This document shows, piece after piece, positions 33,691 to 45,769 of a DNA stretch of 64,000 bases. Under the pieces are notes generated by a model. The model did no database searches, was not told the DNA's origin, and saw nothing but the letters and a program-made list of their open reading frames with translations. The position numbers and the translations under genes were made by a program. The stretch comes from Pleurotus djamor (lineage: Eukaryota > Basidiomycota > Agaricomycetes > Agaricales > Pleurotaceae): the NCBI GenBank assembly GCA_029747585.1, contig JAPEVF010000223.1:1-64000 (forward strand). The letters run 5' to 3'. The stretch's first letter is position 1; each line of letters opens with the position of its first letter.

Positions 33691-36317
33691 AAACATTACT
33701 AATAAATGCTACAATACTCTATTTTCAACTCTTCAATTCTTCTTCATCAATCCTTTCGTCTATCATTCCCGACGAAAGGAGGAATCACTACTGCTTCCTC
33801 GGAGCATGAGTGAAGAGGCCGTCGCCCTGTACTCTTCTGTTCTTGCACCTAACCAACAATGGTTGGCGAGAGCCATTGAACGCATGAGCTCAGCGATTGG
33901 GGCTCTAACTCGGTAATGTCCTAGACCACCACTGGCTTTGACTTGATGGACAGCTCGTTATCCCAGCCGCAGAGGCGTAGGGAACAACTCCGTACTATAG
34001 GTATTAACATGTCCTCTACTCTAAATGCTGTGCTTTGTACCCTATTTATATGAATTTAACGATGAGAGAATTTGAAAAAATGAGAGTGCTATCATAACGA
34101 GAAATATGCGGGGTAGGTAGGTACTTGAGGATGCTCGAGGGTAATGTCCAAATGTAGTTAAGGCAGGGAAACGCAACGGGATACAAAAAGACGGACTCGA
34201 CACGCAAGGTATGAAAGAATGTCCGAGAGAGGGCAAGGTCCGAGAGTACATAGCGGGGACATGAAAGCAAGAGTTCATAGACAAGAAAAAGACGCAAGGA
34301 CTGCACTCTCAAGTCCGCCGATACTAGGCAGCAAGCGATGGCGTTCATCGAAGCTCAATTCGTTCATAAGGCCACAGCACCCGAACGGGCAGCTTGAACC
34401 TTGACACCTAGGTTCGATGTAACCAGTACCAGGGTGTCACCGAACCGTCTTTTCATCGCCACGACTCTTCGACATCTGCTTGTCAAAGGCGCTGTCCCAT
34501 AAACGTAGCTCCGCATCGTAGAACATCCACCAGAGATGTTGACGCGGAACGAGCCTGGAAGCACAACGGCGTCGTTACCCCCAGTGTTCGCCTCGGCGTC
34601 GAGAGTCGAGGACGTCAATCGACGTGGTATGCGTTACTGCAGATCCCTAAAAAGGAGATGGAGCCGTTGGGGTGGAGGCGGACAATGTGGCGACAATGGG
34701 AAACCCGCTTGAAGGAACCAGACGCGGTGTTCGCTACGAAAGTTGATTGATGCCTCCATCGACATCGCGGGCAAATCTGAGTTGATCCGCGACGTAAATC
34801 TCCTGCATGACGACGGCGGTAGCAGCAGGACAAGAGTAGCGGTACACTCCTGTTCGCAGAGGAGTTAGTCGATGGGTGGAGGAACATGGACACTGCTAGC
34901 GCCAAACACAGTGCCGAGGCAGCCCCAAGATCCCAGGGGCGTACAAGCAGCGTTTTCGCGCCACGGTAGACTGGGTGTTGAAGGTAGAGATGTACCCGTC
35001 CTCCTCAAGGTTCGCCTCGTTCCAAAATTCCAAAGAAAGCAATGGGTGGAGATGATGGAAGGCCAACCCATGACCAAGGCGGTGCAAACAACAGGATGAG
35101 CAGCGCTGCTGAAAGCGCTTCGCGGATGGGAGGAGAGGGAGTGCTTGAAGGGATGGGGTAGGTGAAGACGACGGAGAGGACTGAGGACGATGACGTGTTG
35201 ACCGTCTCCCTTGAATGCGAAGAGAATGGATGATGTGATAATGTGTACTGCCCCCCTTCGTGGTCGTCTTCTTCTCTGATTCTTCTTCGACTTCATCTCT
35301 ACGCCGTGGATAAGTGTTGGTAGGGAGGAAATGGGATGGGTGCTGGCGCTGGCGTCGTGCAGCGTCGGGGGAACACACTCTAATAAGAAGGGAGTCAGAG
35401 CAACGGCAGGGGAACGGGAGCGAAGTTCTGTCCAAGGCAAAGAAGCAGTTCAGAAAAGCACAGGGATGTGGGTGAAGATGACAAGGGAGGGGATCGAGGA
35501 CGATGCGCGCATCAGAGACGGCTCATCCGATAAGCAGTCGCTCTCGACAGAGGGGGAGTATCAGTTGTACGACACCAGGGAAACTCCCCGGGCGGTGAGG
35601 CTAGGAAATGGCAGTTTCGGCGAGATCCCCTGCAAATGCCGAGAGGCGAGAATCCCAGACTTGACGGGGAAACGTCNTGAAAGTGAGATGAGGAAATGGA
35701 ATGGAAGTAGGACCACAAGAGACATACTAAGGATTCGAGCTCGAGCCCCCTTCATCTCTACGCCTCATCGAGCATCTTAGACTTCGAGTTCCCCTCCGTT
35801 CTATCGGTCTGAAGACCAAGCTTTGGGCACAGATGTCCCATGTTGGATACGGGGTCGATGGCCTTGGGAAGTCAAATTCGGTGCCATAGAACAAAGATTC
35901 CACAGCGGAACTTCAACCACGGGGGCGACAGAGCCTCCGAAGACGCTACTGAGGATATAGACAACTATCGGAAGCCTAGGTCAGCCGGAATCAAGGAAAA
36001 TAACGAGGTAAAGACTCACGTTCGTCCGCAAGCGATACAGCATGTCAAGCATCGAGATGTTGACACGTTATTCACGCCATAGTCAGCCCAAAATGCTTCT
36101 CGTCTTGTCCTACGGTGCCATAGCTACTCAATCGACTGAGTTGCTAGATCGTCAGAGGCGGCGTACCAACTCGGTGGGTGGTTGCATTTGAAATGGGAGG
36201 ACTTGAAAAGAGATGGTGCAGCTCAATCGTGTATCTTCTTCGTTTCCTGGGGGCGTAATACAGCCATTCGATTCCGGGATGGAGTGGGAGGAGAGAGAGG
36301 GAACAGCCATGGCTCGA

Positions 36318-36349
36318 GTGGCTGTGTTTTCTGCTTTGTACACCAAAAG
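36318..36349. repeat. Dispersed 32-base repeat, copy 2
   Basis: GTGGCTGTG start, TTTGTACACCAA core; followed directly by a second GTGTACAAAT, which makes a short inverted match to the core. Confidence 0.6.
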
Positions 36350-37443
36350 CGGTGTACAAATACCGGAATGTGAGCGCCCCAGCGCTTACCTCAACCTTGC
36401 TTCAACCCATCGTACCTCTACTTCAAGACTTCCACAGCCCTTACTCAGCCACCTTATCTACTCACTGCCATGAACGTCACTTTCCCCGATGCTTGCACTG
36501 GTTTCCTTATTTTTGGCTCCGCTGCCGTTCTCCATGGCAATGACATGCGCTGCAGGAAGCTGTTGAGGCCCGAGGGTCTTGCAGTTTCTTCTACCTCAAG
36601 GCAGCCTTAAGGTCGAATACACGTCCATCAAGTCGGTGCGCAGGTACTTCTTTTCGGAAAGCTGCGTCGATCTCAAGAACAAGTCCAGCGTCAAGAGAAA
36701 TTCAGGCCTCTACAGACCTCTTTCCTCTGGGGTTAGAACATGATCATCGGTGAAGTAGGTGCGTACCCGCTCCCTTGGTTTCGCTGCATATCTGACCGTG
36801 CCCGTGTTCGGTGTTTCATTGATGGTCGAAGGTCCCGTTTTAGCCCCACAAGCGACCCAGCTTGTATAAAAAGCTTGAGGTCACGATGGCTCTTCTACAA
36901 GGACCATACTGCGACGGCCCCAGACCTCTCATCCGCTTCACAGATGAATCATGGGCGTGTCCCTCTGACGTCCGCCCCCTTCCTCCTCATCACCTCCTGT
37001 TTCCCCACCGATCTCCTTGTCTCTACCAGTCGAACCTCGAGCCCAGCCGATGCTGATTAGGAAGTTGTGATCAATAACCCAACGAGTACCCCATCCCTAC
37101 GCCTCATTGACCAAATCTACCTCACATCCATCTACTTCAGAGGATCCAAGGCCGATTTTGGGTTTCCGATTTCAGGCTCAGTGGATTTGAGGGATCGATG
37201 GCCGCATCCAGCTGGACCAATGCGATGGCCGCGCAAGCTGATGAAAGCAAAATTTGTTGAGCAAGAGCAGGAGGAGAACGAGGGGAACACTCTACATTAA
37301 TTGTCAAAAAGCAGCAGATTAGTGCTGAGATTTCGACTTCAAGATGAGGATATGGGCAAGGAGAAATGTAGAGAAGGAGTGCGTGGCCGATGCAACATGG
37401 AAGGGTGAAGCAAACCCGAGGGATGGGTGGCGGCGTCCCTTGA

Positions 37444-37460
37444 TTTGTACACCAACAAGG
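37444..37460. repeat. Dispersed repeat, core-only copy
   Basis: TTTGTACACCAACAAGG; the upstream GTGGCT part is not recognisable. Confidence 0.4.
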
Positions 37461-38190
37461 GACCAAACCTTGGATGACGCCCAGATCGGCAACGTCTCCT
37501 AGTCCGGTCAACTGTCCTTGAACTGTCCGACAACCGTCAACAGGCGAGTGATCAATGAATCAGTGGACCACAGCCTACGTCACCAAAGCACATATTTCTA
37601 TAAAAATACTTTGCGCAATGTATGCTCCTATTCTCCCTTCTCCTTACACCCCGAACTCGACCTGAACTTGAGGTAAGTAAGTAGCGTCTGGTGGATCTCA
37701 TCCATATGAGTAGAGTATGTATCTCCCAATGACATGGTCTGTTTCTCTGTCTTCTCTTGACGCGCTGTATCCTGACCGTGGAAAGCAGAGCGGTGCAAGA
37801 TCTCGTAGATTCAAATCTGAGGTATTTCAAAGGCTGTAAAGAGGTGCCGTAAGAGCATAGATATGTCGAGCAACAATGTCGCATTAGACGCGAGCAGAGG
37901 CATGGGAGAATAACTTTGCGGTGCGTACCTCATCGTGTCCTCTAACATCCGTAATCCCAAAGGAGATCGTAGAGACATAGGATGCCTTACACAGCGTTCA
38001 TGAAAGAAGACGCTATGCCGTGATGCACTTGTGGCAGTATTTATATGTACTGCGTATTTTTGGTCATGCTGTGATGGCTTTCCTTCTCGCAGATGTAAGT
38101 CTCTCCCGTATTTCGTGTCCATAACAGCTTTGGTCCTCAGAGAGCCCATTAATCGCACCTTGTAGTATAATCTCCTTCGTGAAATTATAG

Positions 38191-39737
38191 CATTCCGATG
38201 CGCCAAGTTACCCATTCGGCTGTACGACACAGTGTCCAATTGCTTCGTCACGAGGCGAGAGCTCCAGAAAGTTGTCGAAGCTCAAGTGACTACATTTCTA
38301 CGGAGCCGGCCAAAATTCGAGCAGATTTATGATGTCTCCTACAATATCAAGGGGAAGACGATGGATTGTACGAAGTTTGCTATCCTATCACACACTTGGA
38401 ACGACAACGAGTTAACGTACCAAAGTGTCCGCAAAAACGATAATTGCCTCCAGCAGAACTTGAAGTTCATAGGACTCTGTAGCGCGGCCAAGAGGTATGG
38501 TTGTCAATACATCTGGATCGATACAATATGCATCGACAAATCAAGCAGCACTGAATTGGACGAATCCATCCGTTCCATGTATACATGGTACAAGATGTCA
38601 TACGTCTGCATCGTCTACCTCGAAGAATTCATCATCAATCAACATCCAATGGATAGGTGGTTCCGGCGTGGATGGACTCTGCAAGAGTTACTGGCTCCGC
38701 GACGAATGGTCTTTTTTGGGAAGGGATGGAAACGAATCTTCTCTGCTACTTGTGTTTCCCAACTATCTGGGACCGAATGCGAGGGAGGATTTGACATTTT
38801 GAGGAGATTTCAACGGTCGGAAAATGTGGAGGCCTCAGATATTGACGTTGAACAATACTCTCAACACGAAGATCGGGTTGATTTATCAATTGTATCCTAC
38901 ATCGCGGCGTATACAGGTATGTCCCTTACTCGACCTATTGTCTTCGTAGCTCCCTTCCTAACTATTTCGTTTCTAGGGATTTCCCATAATGACCTCGAGT
39001 CATACGAACCCTCGCCAACGCACCTCCGAACGATTTGCACATACATGTGTCGTCGCTCAACCACCATTCCTGAAGACGCAGCATATTGCCTCATCAGTCT
39101 TCTAGGAATTGTGCTCCCCACCGCCTACGGTGAAGGTAAACAACACGCTCTGCATCGCCTCCAAGTGGCTTGCGCCGAGAAAACCAATGATCGAAACATC
39201 TTCCTCGGTGACTACTCACATGGTTTCTCACCGCTCAACTCCATGCTTCCGCTCAACCCCTTTAGACCACACCCTTATCACCTTCTTGGACTCTCCGACA
39301 ATCCCAAAATCAGCGTAAACAGACTATGGGACAGTGCCGGTGGCACCGACCAACCCGACCATACTTTCACTTTCACAAACGGGGGGCTTCGGATTTCACT
39401 CACCCTCCATGATATTTTCTATGTTCATGAGCCTCAAGATACCCTCCCTGCATATACACGTAAAGTGTACTGCACTTGCTCACCCAACCACCCGATCCAG
39501 ACGACATATCACTCCATGGATCCAGCTGACACCCTAGAACAGTTCAAGCTCGCGATTCTGGGAACCTACACCATTCCAGACGAGCCCTTTCCTCACGCCT
39601 ACGCAATGATCCTTGAGAGGATCGACAACAGTAATATCCAGACGTACCGTCGCACCGCCATTACGGTTTTTCCCAAATCACTCCCACCTCTACATCTTCT
39701 TCTCTTGCACCCTCCAACGACAGTGTACATCGTCTAA
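38191..39737 (+). CDS. HET-domain protein 1 (heterokaryon incompatibility type), first exon not resolved
   Basis: Exons seen are 38191-38916 and 38977-39737. The HET domain carries its three usual blocks: FAILSHTWNDNELTYQ, GCQYIWIDTICIDKSSS with DESIRSMYTWYKMSYVCIVY, and RGWTLQELLAPRRMVFFGK. After the intron comes the agaric C-terminal region, RRSTTIPEDAAYCLISLLGI and YGEGKQHALHRLQ, ending TTVYIV. HET proteins trigger death of incompatible fused hyphae and other non-self responses. The 60-base intron is in frame with no stop, so it could also be read through. The exon starts after an AG at 38190 with CAKLPIRLYDTVSNCFVTRR, as in HET protein 2. The initiating exon lies upstream and is not certain. 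No STAND NTPase or WD repeats follow. Confidence 0.88.
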
Positions 39738-42700
39738 GCTGGTCCCCACTTCTCTTGTCATCTCGTCCTGCATTGATCACCCGACGGAAAATATCCGAGT
39801 CCGCCGCCTCCGCTCAGCTGGCGACACAAAACGCGGCAGACCAGATACTCTACATCGACCGCGGCCACTAGCTCTTAAGTCTGACCTAGCGCGGCGAAAC
39901 CACTCTCCATCATGGATATTACAAACACATTTTCTTCCGTAAATCGTCAGTCCATGGCTAACATGTACACCAACTATCATCACAATCCCACCCAGAGTAT
40001 GAACTACTCTTCCATTTCCCTCGATATCGACGGTTTTGAAGCCCCTCGTTCAGTCCAGCCGCCAGCGGCTCCACAACTCTTGATTCTCAAAAGGAAAAGA
40101 CTTTACTGTTTGTGGCGCTTGGAGTACCTCTCCCCCTTGTCACATTCAGTGAGAAGAGCGAGAATCATTGTCTGAATGGATTGTAGTATCGCCTCCCAAA
40201 GCAGAGGCCTACTATAAAGCATATGATTGGCCCGTACGAGGAATGGATGGCGGTGGAGCATCGTACAATGGGTACGAGTATCCTGTACATTACGGGCGAC
40301 GCGAGACAAGTTCAAGCCCCCAATACAAGAAATTCGAGGACGGAAGTACGGCAGTCCATGTGATAAGGTAGAAAGAGAGGAAACGATACAAAAAGAACTT
40401 GGGTAAGCAAGGAACGAAGAGGGTGCGGGGCGACACTGTCACAGTACATGGTGGATACAGGAAAGATAAATATCAAACTGGGTGTCCATTTTGAGGTATC
40501 AAGATTCCGGATAGACGTCACAAGGGCCAGCGTGGATATTAGTACCGACGCCCCGGTCCATTCCACGCCTGCTAAAATGGTTGACTTGTGAAACTTGAAG
40601 CTTGAAGTGCGACTGAGAAGTGGACCGCCAATCGAGAGTATGTCCGTTTGCATGTAGCAGCCTTTTCCTCTCGCCTCCAGGTCCACCGCTCTTTACTTGT
40701 CGTGCAGCTGAAAGACCACCGTAGCTCCAATGCATCCTGAGTCTGTGGTCATGCGCGATGATGTACTTTGTGTTTGGGTGAGGGAGGTACGGTTACATCC
40801 CCGTTCTCCTCGTTCTAGAGCGTCAATGAGCGATCGACATCTGCGACTGCACGGAAGGTGGTCGTGAGGCTCTATGAGCGAGACAGATCGCGACGGGAAG
40901 GACAAAATTGGTTGGAAGAAGGCGCGGAAGCGAGGGTGGTATGAGGAGAGAACATGTACGGGGATGAGGAGGGCCCATTCCATGGCACAAGATCGATCTG
41001 TTGGCGGTAACGTTCCGCTGCAGAAGGGAAATCTTCGCATTGAATACCTCTCTATAGTCCACTTTCATCGCTGCCGTAGCCCTTGTACTACGTCCCGATG
41101 TGGGTCTTCTGTGCGACAATGGGTCGCTGGCGTCCACGATGGCATTCCTGATGAGTGACTTGTAAGAGGTAACGCTCGGGGGATGTCTATGAAAACGTCG
41201 TGGGAGGGAATCGACGGTCATGGACAGATCGAAGGGGGTCCTTCGGTAAAAGGATGGTTTTGATGTGTACGCCTCCTTCGGTCTCTTCATTCTTTCCGGA
41301 TCTTCTTCGACACCACCTCCACCCGATCAATAAGCAGTCACTCGCGTCAGAGGGGTCGCGACAGTAGTGCAAAGACCCCGTGGGCGGTGGTGCTGGCAGA
41401 CGACAGCTTCGGAACGAACATCTTCTCAGTTTCTCCTCGTTCTCATAAGCTGCGGACGGCGGTTAACGACCATCGTCGTCGCTAGGATGGTGACATAGAC
41501 CCACCCAAGCCTCATAACAGAGCACGATAACCCGAGCAGGGTACACGATTCACCAGGCGACGACGACCGAGGGGGATGAGGAACGAAAGTCTTTATAGAA
41601 AGTAGAGTGAACCATGGAAGGATTGGGAAGGTAGACGAATCGTCCAATGGGAACGAGCACGGAGGAGCCAATGAGGAAATGAAGAGGCTCGAGCTTGTCG
41701 CCTGAATCCCGGGGGAGGAACCCTGTTCGCCGTCTGACCCAGCTTCAATAGAGGTCTCCAGCGTAATCCCACTCCCAGTGATTAACCATTCGGATAGCGT
41801 CAGCGCGACCGTGCGAGGGGTAGCTTGTCGAAGAACGATGGGCGGGAACATGGGGGTATAGCGTAGGTGACGAGGAGAGACGGATTTGCGGGGTGACAAG
41901 CGTGTCGAAGAGGGTTGGTAGGTGGGAGAGCATGTAGCTCCGAGATTTGGGAGGGAATGGTGTGTGAGTCTTTTCTTCTTCTTTTCTTCGCCTCTCCCTC
42001 GCGCTCAAGCCTCTACATCTCTCAGAAACGAAGAAGCATTGTGAGCACCTCCCGTTTCCCACCAGAACGCTCTAATCCCATAATCCCACAACCCAGTCCA
42101 ACACGCCACCGAGGGCAGAGAGGGTGGAGCTTTGACACCACTCAGCGTTACGGGAGCGACAGGCGAAGAGAGAGCTAGGAGAAGTCGCTAACGGGATCGC
42201 TGGTACGCAGAGTATGAGAGGAGGAAGGAGGAAGATTCGGAATGCAGCTTACCCTCGGTCACTTTGACACTACCCTGATCCGTACTCGACTCAGGAACGT
42301 TCGTCCCTCCCCAAGGTCTGAGTAACCGCCGAGGCTTCTAATTATAGCGAACTGATAGGATTAGTAACGCGAGTGGTCGCAAGGCCTTGAGCTTCGAGTT
42401 TCAAAGGTTGACGGTCGACCTTTATGGCAGGGAGGGAGCTGCTTCGATTCATATGATAGCTGAAAGTCGTCATGGCGGTGTGGGAAGGAAAGTTCGTCGA
42501 AAAGAACTACAGAAGCGAGCGCGAAGTCAGAGAGAGATCCAAGAAAGAGAGTGCATTAACTCACAGGCATTCCAGCACAGTATCTACCCCTTGAGCGGCA
42601 GTACTCAAATTCAAGGAGTCTATGATCGCCAGTGAGAAAGGTGGGCTCATCGCTCCTCTAGAGGGAGATTCACCTGTGCTTCCGTCGAAGTGAACTAAGG

Positions 42701-44190
42701 TCCAAGGAAGAGACCCAGTCCCGCGCTTACAAGAGCATCCTGCGTAGAGCAGAGCTCGAAGGTATTAGGTTGCTGCTGAGAAGGAATATGTTGGTCTGGA
42801 TTGCGTCGCTGAAGTGGCGGGAGTTCGTGCTGTAAAGGCTAGTGGCTATGCTGATGGCTTTGCACACCAACGGAGCCCAAATAAAGCAGCGCTAGCACCG
42901 GCGCTTGACGACTTCTTCGTTCTCGTTTCTCTCTCAATTCTTGTCTAAATCTCAGCAAAAGAGAAAAGCGCGACGTATTCCTTCACTTAGTTTCAATAAC
43001 GGCTCTCAACATTCTTCTTGCTCATACGGCCTATTTTTAAAACCGTCACCATATGTGTTTGGTCAAATCTTGAATGAAGGAGTCGGACGTCCCTCTCGTT
43101 CCACTTCCTTGCTTGTTCCGAGTCTTCCGTGTCGACCGAGCGCGCGTTGAACGTTGAACAGTCTATGGCTCACAAAATAGCAGGTAAGAGCGGAGCCTAG
43201 CTAAGAGAATGAGAATGAGTCTCACTCTATCTGACATCTCTTTCTTCTGAGATGCTCCAGGATCCTGACCTTTTCAATGATCAGTGACGACGCTCCTTCT
43301 TCATTTGTTATTTTCGCTATACTCTAGTGAATGGTCATTTTGCCCTACTAAAGTAGACTTAATGTGCCAGTAGCCTGTGCGCCGACCTTGGAATATCTAC
43401 CCATCTGTGAAAATTCCCCGCTTGAAGTTGAAAGAAAGTCTACAGTATTTTTCCTCCAGTGCGTATCGATATCACCCATGCTCTGCGAGTTGTCATACCA
43501 ATGATTTCCTCCCAGCGTCGTCTATTGCATGAGCTTCCACCAGATGTCAGAAATAGAGTTCATGCTGACACGTCGCAGCCCTCCGTCGCGAGTCTTGCCG
43601 GAAATTGCAAACGTTTAAACAGAATAAATTCCGCTGGAAAAATTCCGCTACCGGTACGGCACTGCTTATATCCCCTAAGACACATCTAACGCCTGTACTC
43701 TCCCACCTCATACCCTAGAGATGAGCTCTTTTTCGTTGGGCTTTGAGAAGCGACATGGACAACCATAGTGTGAGCTCGGTTCGCCTGTTTTCCGCACTCA
43801 CGTCGCTGAGAGGTCATCCATTACACAGCGGCCCCCCTTTCCCAGAATTTTATGGTCCAATTATGGTCCGACCTCACCGGCGATGGCTCTGGGAATGCAA
43901 CATGTCCTTCTGCTTCGTTAGCAAGTGCGTCTATCAGATGGCGGGTCTTTGCGAAGGCAACGGACTATGAAACCACACGTGGCTCCTCGCCTATGTATAA
44001 GACCGCTGCGGAAAGGTATCCAGAAAGTCATTCCCATGAATTATGTTAGCGATCGTAGGTTCACACTATCATAGCGACATTACTCATCCTGATTTTGTAT
44101 CTGCTTTCAGTCAAAACAGACATCGAACACTTTGAACGTCGTCAGTAATGTCTTTTTTCCACCGATGAGTTATCATTCATTCTACGATAG
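39738..44190. other. Gene-poor 4.5 kb region between two HET genes
   Basis: An open segment at 39912 (MDITNTFSSVNRQS) and another at about 40188 (YRLPKQRPTIKHM) may belong to one small gene, but no splice pair joins them in phase. Minus-strand frames at 40.7-42.1 kb are low-complexity. Part (41325-41415) resembles 35525-35640. The dispersed repeat lies at 42842. First exons of HET protein 2 may lie near 44.1 kb. Confidence 0.35.
42842..42873. repeat. Dispersed 32-base repeat, copy 3
   Basis: GTGGCTATGCTGATGGCTTT followed by GCACACCAACGG; nearly identical to copy 4 at 47890. Confidence 0.65.
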
Positions 44191-45769
44191 GACATCAACG
44201 TATCTTCCATCCGCAAGATCGTTTCGCTCCGGTTATCCCAAGTACCCGTGCGCATCTATGACGTCTCATCTGGATGCTTTGTTACCCGGAGAGACCTCTC
44301 CAGGACGATCGAGGAGCAAGTCATCGAAGATTATGCTAACCAGAAATTCGAGGCCTCTCTCCAGACAGTCGACTCCGACGGTGTAAAATTCCAACTAGAT
44401 CAGGAAAGGATAACGAATCTAGTGAAGGAGAGTACCAGATTCGCCATCCTCTCCCATCGATGGTCATCGACCGAATTAACGTATCAAGACGGCATCACCA
44501 CAGAAGGTGCTAGGCGCCTCCGCGACCACGAAAAATTCAAAGGTCTTTGCGAAGCCGCTCAAGTCTACGGATGTCAATACGTCTGGATGGACTCCGTATG
44601 CATCGATCATTCGAAGAGCACGGAAGTCGACGAATCGATCCGTTCCATGTATACATGGTACCGAACGGCGTACGTCTGCTTCGTCTACTTGGAGCAGTTC
44701 AGCTGGGATACTCATCGTTCTGATGAGTGGTTCTATCGTGGGTGGACTTTGCAGGAGCTCCTCGCTCCTGCGAGAATCGTCTTTTTTGGGAAGAAATGGG
44801 AAAGAGCTTTTCCTGGTCGCGAAAATTATCCATTTGACATAGAAAGGCCGGCAAGATCGGGAGCTGCGCCGTCAAAACAAGCCGTTACGAAGTTGTTCAA
44901 CGGTTACTCAAAGCCAAATATAACTCCAGACGAGTGGGTTGCTGGTTTGACTGGTTCGTATTCCTTGTTCTCCCTGCCTCTTGTATCACAATGTGACCTC
45001 TTTCCAAGGAATCTCTTTGGAAGACATGCTGTCGTACAAGCCTTCGTCCAAACATGCTCGCAAAATCTTCACCTACATGCAGAACCGCACAACTTCAGTC
45101 CTTGAAGACGCCGCCTACTGTCTTGTCGGTCTCCTTGACATATTACTACCCATCGCTTACGGAGAAGGCGTCGAACGAGCCCTCTATCGTCTCCAAGTTG
45201 CCTGCGCCGAGCAAAGTGACGAAAGAAATATCTTTCTCTGGGACTACACATGCAACAACCCCTCAAGCTTCAATTCCATGCTCGCCAGCAACCCTTTCGA
45301 GACAATACTGGAGAATGTATCCCTACTCGGCGATGCTCCAAGCCAAATGGTGTCAATCCAAGCCGAACAACTTTGGGATAACATCTGGAACACACGAACC
45401 CTCCATGGATACGTCGACCACACCTTCGCGTTCACCAACGGTGGACTTCGCATCTCCCTCATTTTGCATGACATCCTCAACAAAGTAGAAGATAAATTCT
45501 ACTCCCAATGCGCACCGGATCATGGTATCAGAATTTCCGGTGCTCGAAGAACGAAATGGCGGGGAAGTCTTGTTTACATCAAGCTAGCGATTTTGGGGAC
45601 ATATACTGATGGGAAGGGGGAGGTATATGCATTTCCTATCATGCTGGAGAAGCTTGGGAAGAGTCGGATCCCAAAGTACAGGCGAATACCTTGTGCGATT
45701 GTGGGCTCGACACTTCCCCCGCTTAAGACTTTGCTTTCTCGTGCACCTGAAGGTGTGTATATAGTTTAG
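44191..45769 (+). CDS. HET-domain protein 2, about 508 aa visible, first exon not resolved
   Basis: Exons are 44191-44953 and 45009-45769 with a 55-base GT-AG intron. The HET blocks are FAILSHRWSSTELTYQ, GCQYVWMDSVCIDHSKS with DESIRSMYTWYRTAYVCFVY, and RGWTLQELLAPARIVFFGK. The C-terminal region has NRTTSVLEDAAYCLVGLLDI, YGEGVERALYRLQ and DHTFAFTNGGLRISLILHD, ending EGVYIV. The intron falls at the same residue as in HET protein 1 (TG-IS), and the last exon has the same length, 761 bases. The two are clear paralogues. The N-terminal part includes VRIYDVSSGCFVTRRDLSRT. The insert between HET block 3 and the intron differs most between paralogues and may give specificity (inference). Confidence 0.9.

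Larger units (their letters stand above)
33401..38190. other. Gene-poor 4.8 kb region
   Basis: A 36-codon frame at 33807-33914 (MSEEAVALYSSVLAPNQQWL) could be a small exon but has no partner. Many minus-strand frames at 34.3-36.3 kb are Ser/Pro/Arg-rich, overlap in several frames and show no domain. The segment 35525-35640 resembles 41325-41415. Dispersed repeat copies lie at 36318 and 37444. No gene is supported. Confidence 0.4.

Noticed and set aside
34865..35440. 191-codon minus-strand open frame
   Set aside because: Two frames are open on the same strand, composition is Ser/Pro/Arg-rich and there is no domain; likely chance.
39912..40375. Possible two-exon small gene starting MDITNTFSS
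   Set aside because: No GT-AG pair joins the two open segments in phase.
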